64,000 bases of DNA, from assembly GCF_948329825.1 (NCBI RefSeq), contig NZ_CAOJCM010000007.1:124001-188000 (forward strand), given 5' to 3'. This DNA is from Paenibacillus sp. JJ-100 (GTDB lineage: Bacteria; Bacillota; Bacilli; Paenibacillales; Paenibacillaceae). Shown in pieces: positions 43,684-52,827 of this stretch. Both the position numbers and the translations under genes were made by a program. How positions within the stretch are numbered: the stretch's first letter is position 1; each line of letters opens with the position of its first letter. Under the pieces are notes generated by a model. The model saw only the letters and a program-made list of their open reading frames with translations, was not told the origin of the DNA and did no database searches.

Positions 43684-44598
43684 ATGGGACCCAAAGTATC
43701 CATTGTATTTTCAACGTATAACAATTCCGAGTGCATCGAAAAGTGTCTGGAGAGTTGTCTAAAACAATCCTATGAAAATGTCGATATTATTATAGCTGAT
43801 GATGGGTCCACAGACGATACAACCTTACGGATTCATAGATTAGCCTTGAATGCCCGAAAACGTATAAGGGTTTTGCATCTGCCTCATGGAGAACGTGGAA
43901 TTGCAAGAGTAACCGCTATACAAGAAGCCGTGCAGGAAGGTGCAGAATATCTACTGATCATTGATTCCGATATGATTCTTGAGGAAGGCATGATTGATCA
44001 TTTGATGGAAGCCGTGAAGAATACGGAAGTTGGCGCGTACGTTATTCCGGAAGAAGCCTTCACCAATTACCGAAACTTCTTTTCAAAAGTTAAAGTTTTT
44101 GAACGAAATATTATTAATAATGCTGGTGAGGATGTAGGCAAACGTTCAATTGAAGCGGCGAGATTTTGGAAAATGTCGGCATACTTATCCACAGGCGGAT
44201 TCAATGCGGGACAGATATCATTTGAAGAAATCCAGCCCACACTGCGTTATCTGGAACAAGGAGGGAAGATCAAACGCGCTGTTTGTACCCGACTGTATCA
44301 TGATGAGAAAAAGGTGTTATTAAGAGAGCTTTTAGCTAAGAAAGCCTATTACTTCACTGCTATGGATCGGACCTTATCCTCCGAAAGTGGAGGATTTTGG
44401 AAGGCTCTCGAACGCTGGTACTTCTTCCGTCCGGTTCTTTACCGGAAGGATAATATCAAGCGGTATGTGAGACACCCGTTGTTATTTTGCGGAATGATGT
44501 TTATGTATGGATGCCTTAGTTTACTTGGGGTTTACGGAATTATTAAGGGACGAATCACCCGTTCAACCCGCATCGTGCAAACGGAGAAAATAAAATGA
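43684..44598 (+). CDS. Family 2 glycosyltransferase, membrane-associated
   Basis: A 304-residue GT-A enzyme. VSIVFSTYNNSECIEKCLES, IIIADDGSTDDTTL (nucleotide site) and LLIIDSDMILEEGM (metal-binding DxD). A hydrophobic stretch near the C-terminus (LLFCGMMFMYGCLSLLGVYG) suggests membrane attachment. It is the last gene of the four-gene run 40032-44598. Its 3' end overlaps the minus-strand regulator by 36 bases (44563-44598), so the two transcripts are complementary there. Confidence 0.88.
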   Translation: MGPKVSIVFSTYNNSECIEKCLESCLKQSYENVDIIIADDGSTDDTTLRIHRLALNARKRIRVLHLPHGERGIARVTAIQEAVQEGAEYLLIIDSDMILEEGMIDHLMEAVKNTEVGAYVIPEEAFTNYRNFFSKVKVFERNIINNAGEDVGKRSIEAARFWKMSAYLSTGGFNAGQISFEEIQPTLRYLEQGGKIKRAVCTRLYHDEKKVLLRELLAKKAYYFTAMDRTLSSESGGFWKALERWYFFRPVLYRKDNIKRYVRHPLLFCGMMFMYGCLSLLGVYGIIKGRITRSTRIVQTEKIK

Positions 44599-45264
44599 TG
44601 TACCAAAAGTATTCAAACGAACCAGGGTGTAACGTTCATGCTCTGTGACATCTCTATTGCTAGGTGGAATATGCAGATGATGATTGGCTAGGTACAGTCC
44701 TTCCCATGCGTCGTCTTGAAGTACGACACCTATAGGGTAAGCTTCGGACAGAGCAGGATCTGCTGCTATAATTTCACCCTTCTCGTCGAGCAAAAGATAG
44801 TTTCCATCATTATGTTTAAGAAGCGTGATTAGGAATTGTTGCAACAGTGTAGCCGAATGTTTCTCAGATATTTGCTTTTGACGATTCCGGTGAGACTGAT
44901 TCAGTGCATTCTGGATGACAGTGGTGAATTGTTCTGTGTATTCGAGAGGTTTGGTCATAAAGGCAAAGATTCCAACTTCGTTGATCGCTGTTAACATGGA
45001 GGAAGTGTGTAAATGCCCGGATAAAATAATACGTACCACGGCAGGATATACACGTTTTAGCGAACGTAAAAAAGCGATTCCATCCATATCGGGCATTAGA
45101 ATATCAGAGATGACAACATCGATCTCATGATTTTCTAAAATCTCAAAAGCTTCTTTCGGATTAAGTGCGGTAACGACATTCACTTGCTCTGTTTCCAGCC
45201 AACGCTTGAGGATCGTTAATACCATCTTGTTGTCGTCTACACATAAAATAGTTCTGGTTGTCAT
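44563..45264 (-). CDS. Response regulator with receiver and non-DNA-binding C-terminal domain
   Basis: A 233-residue protein. The receiver is intact: Asp10/Asp11, phospho-Asp54 in VVISDILMPDMDG, Ser82 in IILSGH and Lys105 in FMTKPLEY. The remaining 100 residues show no helix-turn-helix; a PAS-like stretch (YLLLDEKGEIIAADPALSEA) is possible. I placed the start at the ATG at 45264, where the receiver begins; the open frame goes further upstream without a ribosome site. It is divergent, by 46 bases, from the small gene and histidine kinase at 45311-47485, its likely partner. It may signal by protein contact rather than by binding DNA. Confidence 0.85.
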   Translation of the reverse strand: MTTRTILCVDDNKMVLTILKRWLETEQVNVVTALNPKEAFEILENHEIDVVISDILMPDMDGIAFLRSLKRVYPAVVRIILSGHLHTSSMLTAINEVGIFAFMTKPLEYTEQFTTVIQNALNQSHRNRQKQISEKHSATLLQQFLITLLKHNDGNYLLLDEKGEIIAADPALSEAYPIGVVLQDDAWEGLYLANHHLHIPPSNRDVTEHERYTLVRLNTFGTSFYFLRLHDAG

Positions 45265-45310
45265 TGTTAATTGCAGCTCCAATCTAAAGAGAAGGAATGA
45301 ACTTCTGTAT

Positions 45311-45727
45311 ATGAATGATACCAACATTATTGCTTTTTTGAAAGACAAGAAGTTGGGCGAAATGTTGAAGCTAAGTTTTGAGCGTATGAATTCTGCTGAA
45401 AGGTCTCTTAAAGCGAGAGGCATGAGATTGTTCTACGGTGTGCCAGAGAAAAAGTGGGGCAAGTTATCGATGAAGATTACAGATCGGCTCGAACACATAG
45501 ACGGAACATATGATTTGTATATCATCGATAGCCGAGGGTTTGATGTTGTAGAACTGGAGAGGCTGTATTTTGACCATCATAGTCGAATCTTACTTCTTCA
45601 TGAGGCTCAAGAAGAAGCACAATCCGTATATGAGTTTTTCGAAAGGAAAGTTACTCGTTTATTGTGTCTGAGATTACCTCTGATCGAGTTTGAATTAGAG
45701 TGTGCTGCCAAACAAATGATCGACTAA
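45311..45727 (+). CDS. Small alpha/beta protein before a histidine kinase, possibly receiver-like
   Basis: A 138-residue soluble protein that I do not recognise. It has the strand-helix pattern IIAFLKDKKLGEMLKLSF, YDLYIIDSRGF (Asp at a strand end), SRILLLHEAQEEAQSVYEFF and RLLCLRLPL, which could be another degenerate receiver. The ribosome site is weak: AAGGAA lies about 16 bases before the ATG, and a CTG nearer to it cannot be excluded. It is followed after 27 bases by the histidine kinase, so co-transcription is likely. Similarity to the 38400 domain is at fold level only; I see no shared motif. Confidence 0.6.
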   Translation: MNDTNIIAFLKDKKLGEMLKLSFERMNSAERSLKARGMRLFYGVPEKKWGKLSMKITDRLEHIDGTYDLYIIDSRGFDVVELERLYFDHHSRILLLHEAQEEAQSVYEFFERKVTRLLCLRLPLIEFELECAAKQMID

Positions 45728-45754
45728 TCTGACCAGGGAGAGGAGGGAGCTTCG

Positions 45755-47485
45755 TTGGTTAACAAACTAAATATACTGATTAAATCCGTTCTCCCTTTAG
45801 TACTTATCGTATTGCTTTTAACTATTTTCTACATCGGTGTAATTCAATATATGAACTATACCTATCGTGAACAGGCCATTCAAAGCCATAAAAAAGAACT
45901 GGAGCAAGCCGTCTCGGTAATCCGTAACCGTTTGGATTCTCAATATGAGCTGTGGCAGCAAACTTTAATCTATCTTGCCAAAACGGGGTTAACCAAAACA
46001 TCGAATGGAACGCTCAAAGCTGATCCGGAAATGGCTGAACTTTTACCTGACACTTGGGCTGTATTGAACAAAAAAGGGCAGACGATTGCTTCGAATAAAA
46101 ATCATATATCCGTCCCTGCCAATCTGTTGAATATAGCTCCTGATCAGACTTATCAATGGACTGAGTTTTATGCGGATGATGATGTACCGAGGCAATATTT
46201 AATTAGTCCCATCCCAACAGAATCTGCGAAAGATATGGTTGCGGTTCTTGAGATCGGACCGGATCAATTATCGGAAACTATAGGTTCGGATTTGCCATAT
46301 CATATATCACTTTACAACTACGAATATAAAGTCGTGGCCTCCGATTTAAAAGGTGAGATCGGGCACCCGGTAATCAATGAAATTACTAAAAAAATGCTCG
46401 ATGGTGATACTGGAACGGCGCATGCTGACGGAAAAATGACAGCTTACGGATTTAGTGATACCAAGGGAGGCGCGTTATATGTATCGGCATGGTTAGCTGA
46501 ATCAGATGTTTTAAGACAGGCTAATCGGTTAAAAATGTGGAGTTTACTCTCCATTGTACCGGTCATTTTTGTCTTCGCGCTGTTAGCCGCATGGTATCGC
46601 AAGATGATCATCGCTCGTGAGACACATCATCAGCGCTCCAGAGATGTCCAGCATCAAGCTAGCTTGTTAAAGCGACAGGATGAGCTGCATGTGCCGTTCC
46701 TGCAAGAAATCAATGAGGGTATTGAAAGTATGAGTGACCGCTTGCAAGCTTTAACAGGCGGAGAGGATATCAAACTGTTAGGTTTTTACCGAGATATAGC
46801 TGATGAATGGGCTCAGGAGGAAGGTCTCCTTATGAATCCCGAGCGAGCAGAAAAAAAAGCTTTTTTTGATGAACTTAACGAGATGTTCATCCAGAATCGA
46901 TTGGAACAGGAAAAGGAAATTGATGTGGTTCAGCATCAATTAAGAACGATGGGAATGAAAGTGACTTCGCATCTGCAGACAGGTATGAACAGTGAACTGG
47001 TCGATATTAATATTCTGATTCAGGATACCATTACATGGGCTAGAGCTCATATGGATCTATCCGATGTCGAAGTGTATTTTGTAGCTGAACATATTCCTGC
47101 CGTACTTCTGCATCCAATGATGTTCCGAAAGGTTATTGTTGGACTGCTGGAGAACGCAGTAAAAGCGATGAGAAAACAGAATAAGGCTCAAGAATCAGCG
47201 GGATCGAGCAGAAAAACAATTCGTTCCGGCAGAGCTTTAACTATGAAGATTCAAATTTATACGCGTCTTGAACCGCAAGGAATCAGCGTTGAGATGGAAG
47301 ATGAAGGTGGCGGCCTAGATGACAAGAAGCGGTATCAATACTTTCAGGAGAATTATTCTCAAAGCACACAGGAGCATGGTCTCAGCTTGTTCCATATGGA
47401 CCAATATCTTAAAAGCATTAATGGTAAATTAAAGCTTCGAAATACTGATGTGGGATTGAAGGCAACTGTTCGAGTGCCTCGATAA
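45755..47485 (+). CDS. Membrane sensor histidine kinase, atypical
   Basis: A 576-residue sensor. One N-terminal helix (LPLVLIVLLLTIFYIGVIQY), an extracellular sensor region of about 230 residues, a second helix (LLSIVPVIFVFALLAAWY, about 262-280), then a cytoplasmic part. The ATPase domain has the N box (VGLLENAVKAM), G1 (EDEGGGL) and a short G2 (HGLSLF). The usual H-E-x-R-T/N-P dimerisation motif is absent; the only candidate His is in DVVQHQL. It may be a pseudo-kinase or use a divergent His. Start is TTG 45755, 6-8 bases after AGGAGGGAG. Divergent neighbour of the regulator at 44563 and in an operon with the giant membrane protein. Confidence 0.8.
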   Translation: MVNKLNILIKSVLPLVLIVLLLTIFYIGVIQYMNYTYREQAIQSHKKELEQAVSVIRNRLDSQYELWQQTLIYLAKTGLTKTSNGTLKADPEMAELLPDTWAVLNKKGQTIASNKNHISVPANLLNIAPDQTYQWTEFYADDDVPRQYLISPIPTESAKDMVAVLEIGPDQLSETIGSDLPYHISLYNYEYKVVASDLKGEIGHPVINEITKKMLDGDTGTAHADGKMTAYGFSDTKGGALYVSAWLAESDVLRQANRLKMWSLLSIVPVIFVFALLAAWYRKMIIARETHHQRSRDVQHQASLLKRQDELHVPFLQEINEGIESMSDRLQALTGGEDIKLLGFYRDIADEWAQEEGLLMNPERAEKKAFFDELNEMFIQNRLEQEKEIDVVQHQLRTMGMKVTSHLQTGMNSELVDINILIQDTITWARAHMDLSDVEVYFVAEHIPAVLLHPMMFRKVIVGLLENAVKAMRKQNKAQESAGSSRKTIRSGRALTMKIQIYTRLEPQGISVEMEDEGGGLDDKKRYQYFQENYSQSTQEHGLSLFHMDQYLKSINGKLKLRNTDVGLKATVRVPR

Positions 47486-47542
47486 TGGGAGTTGGTGCAC
47501 ATTGAATGGACAACCATCTCTTCATTGCGTGGAGGGAGAAAT

Positions 47543-50500
47543 ATGAAACAACGGATATATGCCTATCGATATGATGCAGTGTCCATTCTGTTTATGGTCA
47601 TCGTCATTGGCATTTTTTTGGCCCCTATATATACGGACGGACATATTGTGTTCAGTGATCTTGCATTTGGATGGAGTTCGGAACGTTATCTAGAAGAAAT
47701 TGTCGGTGTATGGAATGAACGGTGGTCTACATCCACGCTATTTAATGCACCACGATTACTCTATATTCTTCCTTTCTATATCCTATCAACTTGGTTTGAT
47801 CATAGTGGAGCAGTACTGATTAAGTCCTTTATTACTTCGCTGCTACTCGTATCTGGATTGTCCATGTACCTGTTTACGAAAAGATTGGTTAGTGTGTATT
47901 ATTCCAAGAATTTTACGTTCCAGCGGATTATGGCACTGACGACAGGTTCGTTATTTTACGCCATTAACCCATGGGTAATTTTTCGGATTCAACACATTTA
48001 TCTATTGTGTGGATATAGTCTGTTCCCGTTAGTATTAATGTTTTTCTTTAATGCATTTGATCCTAAATTCCAAACGCAACGTATTCCCAACTATCAGATC
48101 TCCAAAGTGTATCGAAAAAATGTGATTGATCTGTTTCTATTAGCTCTGGTATTCACGGTGAGTGCAGCTGCAATCCATTATTTCTTTTTTGGAGCCATGT
48201 ACCTAGCGATGTTCGCTTTTCTGCTTTTGATTAAAGTGACATGGGAGTATCGTAGAGAGGGCTGGAACGTTCTAAGGGGAATCTACCGAAGCTGGATTTT
48301 AAAAGGTCTCGTGTTTGGTCTGTTTTTCGGTATGCTTAGCTTCTATTGGTTGTCTCTGTATGGTGGGAGCATATTAATGGGAGCTCAGGCGTCTCAGCAT
48401 AACATCAACGTGGTGGATACCTTGTCATTATTTAGCCAGAACAGCACGCTGTTAAATGTGCTATTGATGGTTAGCTATTGGTGGCCGATGTTCCCTTTGA
48501 GCCAATTGCCCCTCAGTTTTTATATATTTGGCGGCATTATACTCATTATCATGTTAATCGGTATCGTTATGCGATCCAAGGGGAGAACCTTAATTCTTAT
48601 ATTCGGAGGTATTGCGCTGATTCTCATTCTGGCCTCTACGGGAACGACGATCTCTTGGCTAGCTAACTTCTTTGTCATCGTGGTTACGAAGACTCCGATT
48701 ATAGGTGCAATGTTTCGGGATCCGAATAAAATCGTAGGACTGCTTGCTCTGAATTTTGCCATCCTGCTCACATTTGGTGTGATACAAATTCAAGAATGGA
48801 TCAGAGCAAAAAAGTTCGGCCGACCGTTAAAGTTTGCTGTAGTTATTGCCGTAACGGCATGTTTGTGGATCTACATCTCACCAGTACGCCATGAATTCAT
48901 CGAGGGGTATTACAAACCCGTACAGGTTCCTAAAGAGTACCGTGAAATTAACAATGAATTGTCCAAAGTAAATAATTATGCGAGTAAAGCTCTGTATATT
49001 CCGGTCGCTGATCAGATGATCCAGAACTATAACGGGGTAGCAACGCCTGTATGGAATGTGGGAGACACGGCGATGGAGAAAGCTACGGGTGATGTCCATG
49101 TGTATTCTTCTTCTCAGAACACGTTATTTCACCATGAAGGGAACGCACCAAGCATCAGCTATTATATGAATTTTCTGCAGTACCTGTTGGATCAAGGACT
49201 TAGCTCTAAATTAGGAACGTTGTATGTTCCTTTTGGAATCAGTCAATTGGTGTATCATAACGAGTACTCTGGTCAGAGAGAACGCCAACAGTTTAACGAG
49301 CAGATCTTGGATTTCCAGGAAGGACTCAAACGAACGTATAAAAACTCTATTTTTTCCATGTACCATCTGGCTGATCCACTCCCATACATGTCTATTGTCT
49401 CCAACAAAATTATTACACCTTACGGGTATAGTCGTGCAGAAAGTTACAGTCACCAACCAGGATTTGATTTTAATCGATTTGGTCTACTATACAGTGCCCT
49501 GGATCCCTCGGTGAAAACGGTGCAAACTGCCAACAAGGGTGACTATATTGAATCTTCAAGTATGAAGGATCTGTGGCTGAGCCAACTCCCGGATTCATTT
49601 TACCTCAGACCCTTTGATGTCATTGAGGATGGAAATGCTTTTCTGAAATGGTCTAAATCCTATGTGTCCAATGCGGACTGGATGTGGTTTCTCTCATCTC
49701 AAGGAATCCGTAACTTTCCTTTTGATATGGAGATGGGGACGGGAGTAGCAGTTACATTTGCTAGTAACAAGCTGGATGTTTTGCCTTATCAGATGAATCA
49801 GATCGAGGGTAAGGTTGTGGCGGATTTTGATTCGTTGCTCAAAATGGAAAAGTTTTTTCAAGCAGATAATCCGGGCATGTTTGATGTGCAAGCTCACCCG
49901 GCCGCTGCTTCCAATAATATTCCTTTACTACAGGGCGAGATTATTAAGGGTGACCCGGATAATATATGGCAAGTGGCCAAATCAGGATTACTAGATGCCA
50001 AGGAAAACAACCCGTATCGATTTTCTATCGTCGCATCCGGTAGGGGCACGAATAAAATGCATGTCAAAGTGCGCTTCTATGATGAGAAAATGCAAGAATT
50101 GGGCATCAGCTATGTGGTTGCTCCCACAGAGGAATACAATTTTGATAAAGTTAACTTTTTTGGTGAATATGTCTCTCCTCCGGGAAGTGCCCACATGCGT
50201 ATAGACTTGTTAAGTCAGCAACGTCCCGAGCAAAAAACATACTGGTGGATTCATGATATTTTTCTCCAAGACTTGGAGGCTTACAAGAAACCGAATACCT
50301 TTACAATGGTCAAGAAAATGGACAAAGATACGCTGGCCCATGTCTATATCAGAGTACTTAAAAGTCAGGCTGGCGGCGAGATTGAGATCGAGATGCCGGA
50401 CAAGACGACTACATCAGTTCAAACACGAAGCCAGCTGATCAATCAATTTGAATGGGTCGACTTGGGGCCTCACATTTTTCCTGCTGGCGCATCAAGCGTG

Positions 50501-51985
50501 ACGGTGACGAACAAGGATGGCTTCAATGCTATTAACATGTTTGCCGTTATACCTGAGAATCTTGTGGACACATCGATGTTTCCTATTAAACAGGCAATCA
50601 AACGAGCAAAAACATTTATGATCCTCGAGGCTGAGAATGATTTCGAAGGGAAGCCGGAGATACAATCTACAAGAACGTATCCTGAATTAAGTATGGGAAG
50701 AGGGCTCAGATATCTGGATGGAGAGCTCAGCAAAAAAATAGAAATAGTAAAGTCAGGGCAGTATGACTTGTCATTGCTGGCGGACATCCCGAAGTCAACG
50801 GATGGAGAAATAACGGTGCGTTTAGAGCATCTGCAGACCGGTCAGGTTATAGAGCGGAAATTACATTCTAAAGATATACCGGTTGAAGAGAAAATAAGTT
50901 CCGAACAAAAAGTTATTATTACCGATCCCTATCGTGAGGGGTTTAACAAAAGAATTACATCATCTGACACCGTCCTGCAGGGTTATGGACGAGCGAAAGT
51001 GAATTCAATTGCTCTTGAGTCCGGAGAATACAATCTGAGCGTTGCATTGCACAGCCAGGTTGCTTCCATGGTGGAAGTGCACGATTTTCATCCAATGCGT
51101 GGCGATGAGTATAACCTGGAGCAGGGGACAGAAGAACAGCAAGTGTCTGTAGAACAGCCATCTTCCACCTGTGCTTTTAGTGGTCTCAGCTTGGGGGAAA
51201 CAACATCCGTGGTATCCCAGGGAGGTTTGGATATTAAGTACGGTAAAACTTACTCCTGCGAGTGGTATACCTATACCTCCAATCCGATTCCGGTGACTGG
51301 GGAAGAAGAGTACGTCATCTCTTTTCTTGCCAAGTCCGATGATATTCATGATCGGCATATTAAAGTGGCCTTTATGGATCGTTCCAGAAACTTGATACAG
51401 ACCACCTATGTTGATGAAGTCGAAGAAAAAGATAAATTCAAATGGAATAAATATGAGCAACTCATCACGGCCCCTCAGCAGGCAACAAGCATGCAGATTC
51501 AGATCCTCGCAAGAGGTGACGGAGCCAAGGATGGATGGTTCAGAATGAAAGATCTCAACGTCATTCCTTACAATCAGTTAGTGTTACTGGATCAAGTTAT
51601 GCTAGCAGAGCACACGGATACTTTCGATTTTTTTTACGCAAGTGCAACAGAAGCCAAGTTAAATTATCAGCGTACCGGATCAATGAGCCGTGAATTTTCA
51701 CTGGTTAATCCTCAAAGGGAGCGGCTGCTGATCAATGAGATCGAGTCTCCAAACCCGTTGTGGGAATTTACATTGGACACAGATAAGATCCGCGCCAGGC
51801 TAGCTGTTAATGGAGTTACCTCCGGGTTTATAACGACAGGTTCCGGAGAAGGACAGATTGTTGTGATTTTAGAAAAAATGTATCGGGTCGGTATTGCTCT
51901 TCTGTTGTTAGGTACACTGGTTGGCGTGCTGTGTATCCTGCCATGGAGATGGAGGAAGAAGAAGAGCTATAAAACATACTTGTAG
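47543..51985 (+). CDS. Giant membrane protein, GT-C glycosyltransferase-like with extracellular carbohydrate-binding-like region
   Basis: A protein of about 1,480 residues. The first 450 residues contain about 11 hydrophobic segments and the GT-C-type features SDLAFGWSSERYLEE (acidic residue in the first loop), YAINPWVIFRIQHIYLLCGY and AMFRDPNKIVGLLALN. The next 1,000 residues are extracellular, with at least two regions that look like jelly-roll carbohydrate-binding modules (WQVAKSGLLDAKENNPYRFS; WYTYTSNPIPVTGEEEYVIS). A last helix (VGIALLLLGTLVGVLCILPW) and a basic tail close it. This is the layout of AftD-like arabinosyltransferases. The homology is inferred; the substrate is unknown. ATG 47543 follows GGAGGGAG. 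The 3' end overlaps the next regulator by 19 bases. Confidence 0.65.
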   Translation: MKQRIYAYRYDAVSILFMVIVIGIFLAPIYTDGHIVFSDLAFGWSSERYLEEIVGVWNERWSTSTLFNAPRLLYILPFYILSTWFDHSGAVLIKSFITSLLLVSGLSMYLFTKRLVSVYYSKNFTFQRIMALTTGSLFYAINPWVIFRIQHIYLLCGYSLFPLVLMFFFNAFDPKFQTQRIPNYQISKVYRKNVIDLFLLALVFTVSAAAIHYFFFGAMYLAMFAFLLLIKVTWEYRREGWNVLRGIYRSWILKGLVFGLFFGMLSFYWLSLYGGSILMGAQASQHNINVVDTLSLFSQNSTLLNVLLMVSYWWPMFPLSQLPLSFYIFGGIILIIMLIGIVMRSKGRTLILIFGGIALILILASTGTTISWLANFFVIVVTKTPIIGAMFRDPNKIVGLLALNFAILLTFGVIQIQEWIRAKKFGRPLKFAVVIAVTACLWIYISPVRHEFIEGYYKPVQVPKEYREINNELSKVNNYASKALYIPVADQMIQNYNGVATPVWNVGDTAMEKATGDVHVYSSSQNTLFHHEGNAPSISYYMNFLQYLLDQGLSSKLGTLYVPFGISQLVYHNEYSGQRERQQFNEQILDFQEGLKRTYKNSIFSMYHLADPLPYMSIVSNKIITPYGYSRAESYSHQPGFDFNRFGLLYSALDPSVKTVQTANKGDYIESSSMKDLWLSQLPDSFYLRPFDVIEDGNAFLKWSKSYVSNADWMWFLSSQGIRNFPFDMEMGTGVAVTFASNKLDVLPYQMNQIEGKVVADFDSLLKMEKFFQADNPGMFDVQAHPAAASNNIPLLQGEIIKGDPDNIWQVAKSGLLDAKENNPYRFSIVASGRGTNKMHVKVRFYDEKMQELGISYVVAPTEEYNFDKVNFFGEYVSPPGSAHMRIDLLSQQRPEQKTYWWIHDIFLQDLEAYKKPNTFTMVKKMDKDTLAHVYIRVLKSQAGGEIEIEMPDKTTTSVQTRSQLINQFEWVDLGPHIFPAGASSVTVTNKDGFNAINMFAVIPENLVDTSMFPIKQAIKRAKTFMILEAENDFEGKPEIQSTRTYPELSMGRGLRYLDGELSKKIEIVKSGQYDLSLLADIPKSTDGEITVRLEHLQTGQVIERKLHSKDIPVEEKISSEQKVIITDPYREGFNKRITSSDTVLQGYGRAKVNSIALESGEYNLSVALHSQVASMVEVHDFHPMRGDEYNLEQGTEEQQVSVEQPSSTCAFSGLSLGETTSVVSQGGLDIKYGKTYSCEWYTYTSNPIPVTGEEEYVISFLAKSDDIHDRHIKVAFMDRSRNLIQTTYVDEVEEKDKFKWNKYEQLITAPQQATSMQIQILARGDGAKDGWFRMKDLNVIPYNQLVLLDQVMLAEHTDTFDFFYASATEAKLNYQRTGSMSREFSLVNPQRERLLINEIESPNPLWEFTLDTDKIRARLAVNGVTSGFITTGSGEGQIVVILEKMYRVGIALLLLGTLVGVLCILPWRWRKKKSYKTYL

Positions 51986-52665
51986 CCTGTGCCCCATACC
52001 GTTTTAATATGTCGTGGATTTCTTGGGTCAGGCTCTATTTTTTTTCGTAAACTTGAAATATGTACGTCGATGGTGCGGTCTAAATAAGCACGCTCGGGAC
52101 CTTTAATTTTGTCCATCAGTTCATTTCGAGTGAACACTTTTTCAGGATTACGATGAAATTGTTTCATAATCTCAAATTCGATGTGAGTCACCTCAATCTC
52201 ACACTCCTCAATGAAGAGGCTTCTTCTATACTCATTTACATGGACACGACCTGGGGCTACTTGACCTTCTTTGGGGATGTTTCTTTTGATGGAATAGGTA
52301 ATTGAAGATCGTCTAAGTAATGCTCTGATCCGTACATCCAATTCTTTCAGACTAAAGGGTTTGCATATAAAGTCATCTGCCCCATTTTTCAAAGCCCGTA
52401 ATCGATCATGGAGTAATGTACTGGCAGAGATCATGATAATCGGAATACTTGAATGCTGTCTCAGCGTTTGAATCAGCTCATGTCCATCGATCTCCGGCAT
52501 CATCAGATCCGTAATTACGATGTCGGGGTCAAATTGGGTAAAGGCTTGTAAAGCCTCGCGTGCATGATGAACGCGTCCTGTTTGGTAACCTTCTTCTTCT
52601 AGGAAAAAGGCAATCATATCTGCTAGGTTTGTTTCGTCTTCAATTAGTAACACCTTAATTTTCAT
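51967..52665 (-). CDS. OmpR/PhoB-family response regulator (copy 2)
   Basis: A 232-residue regulator, paralogous along its whole length to the one at 38884. Receiver: Glu9, Asp10, Glu11, phospho-Asp53 (VITDLMMPEIDG), Ser80 and Lys102. Winged helix with DRTIDVHISSLRKKIEPDP. The linker (residues 118-140) is the main difference. It is divergent from manC across 162 bases and lies just upstream, on the other strand, of manC and the histidine kinase at 54194, its most likely partner. The recognition helix is nearly the same as in copy 1, so both may bind the same DNA sites. Confidence 0.93.
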   Translation of the reverse strand: MKIKVLLIEDETNLADMIAFFLEEEGYQTGRVHHAREALQAFTQFDPDIVITDLMMPEIDGHELIQTLRQHSSIPIIMISASTLLHDRLRALKNGADDFICKPFSLKELDVRIRALLRRSSITYSIKRNIPKEGQVAPGRVHVNEYRRSLFIEECEIEVTHIEFEIMKQFHRNPEKVFTRNELMDKIKGPERAYLDRTIDVHISSLRKKIEPDPRNPRHIKTVWGTGYKYVL

Positions 52666-52827
52666 CAGGAACTCACCTCAACTATGCATATGTTAAAAAA
52701 ATACGAAGAAAATATATCGTTTTGCAAAAAAATGATGTAAGAAGTTTAATGATTCTATCCCAGAATATAGAATGAGGAACAATGTCTAAAATCGTCGTAT
52801 AATACATGGTGAAGGAAGGGCATTCTT

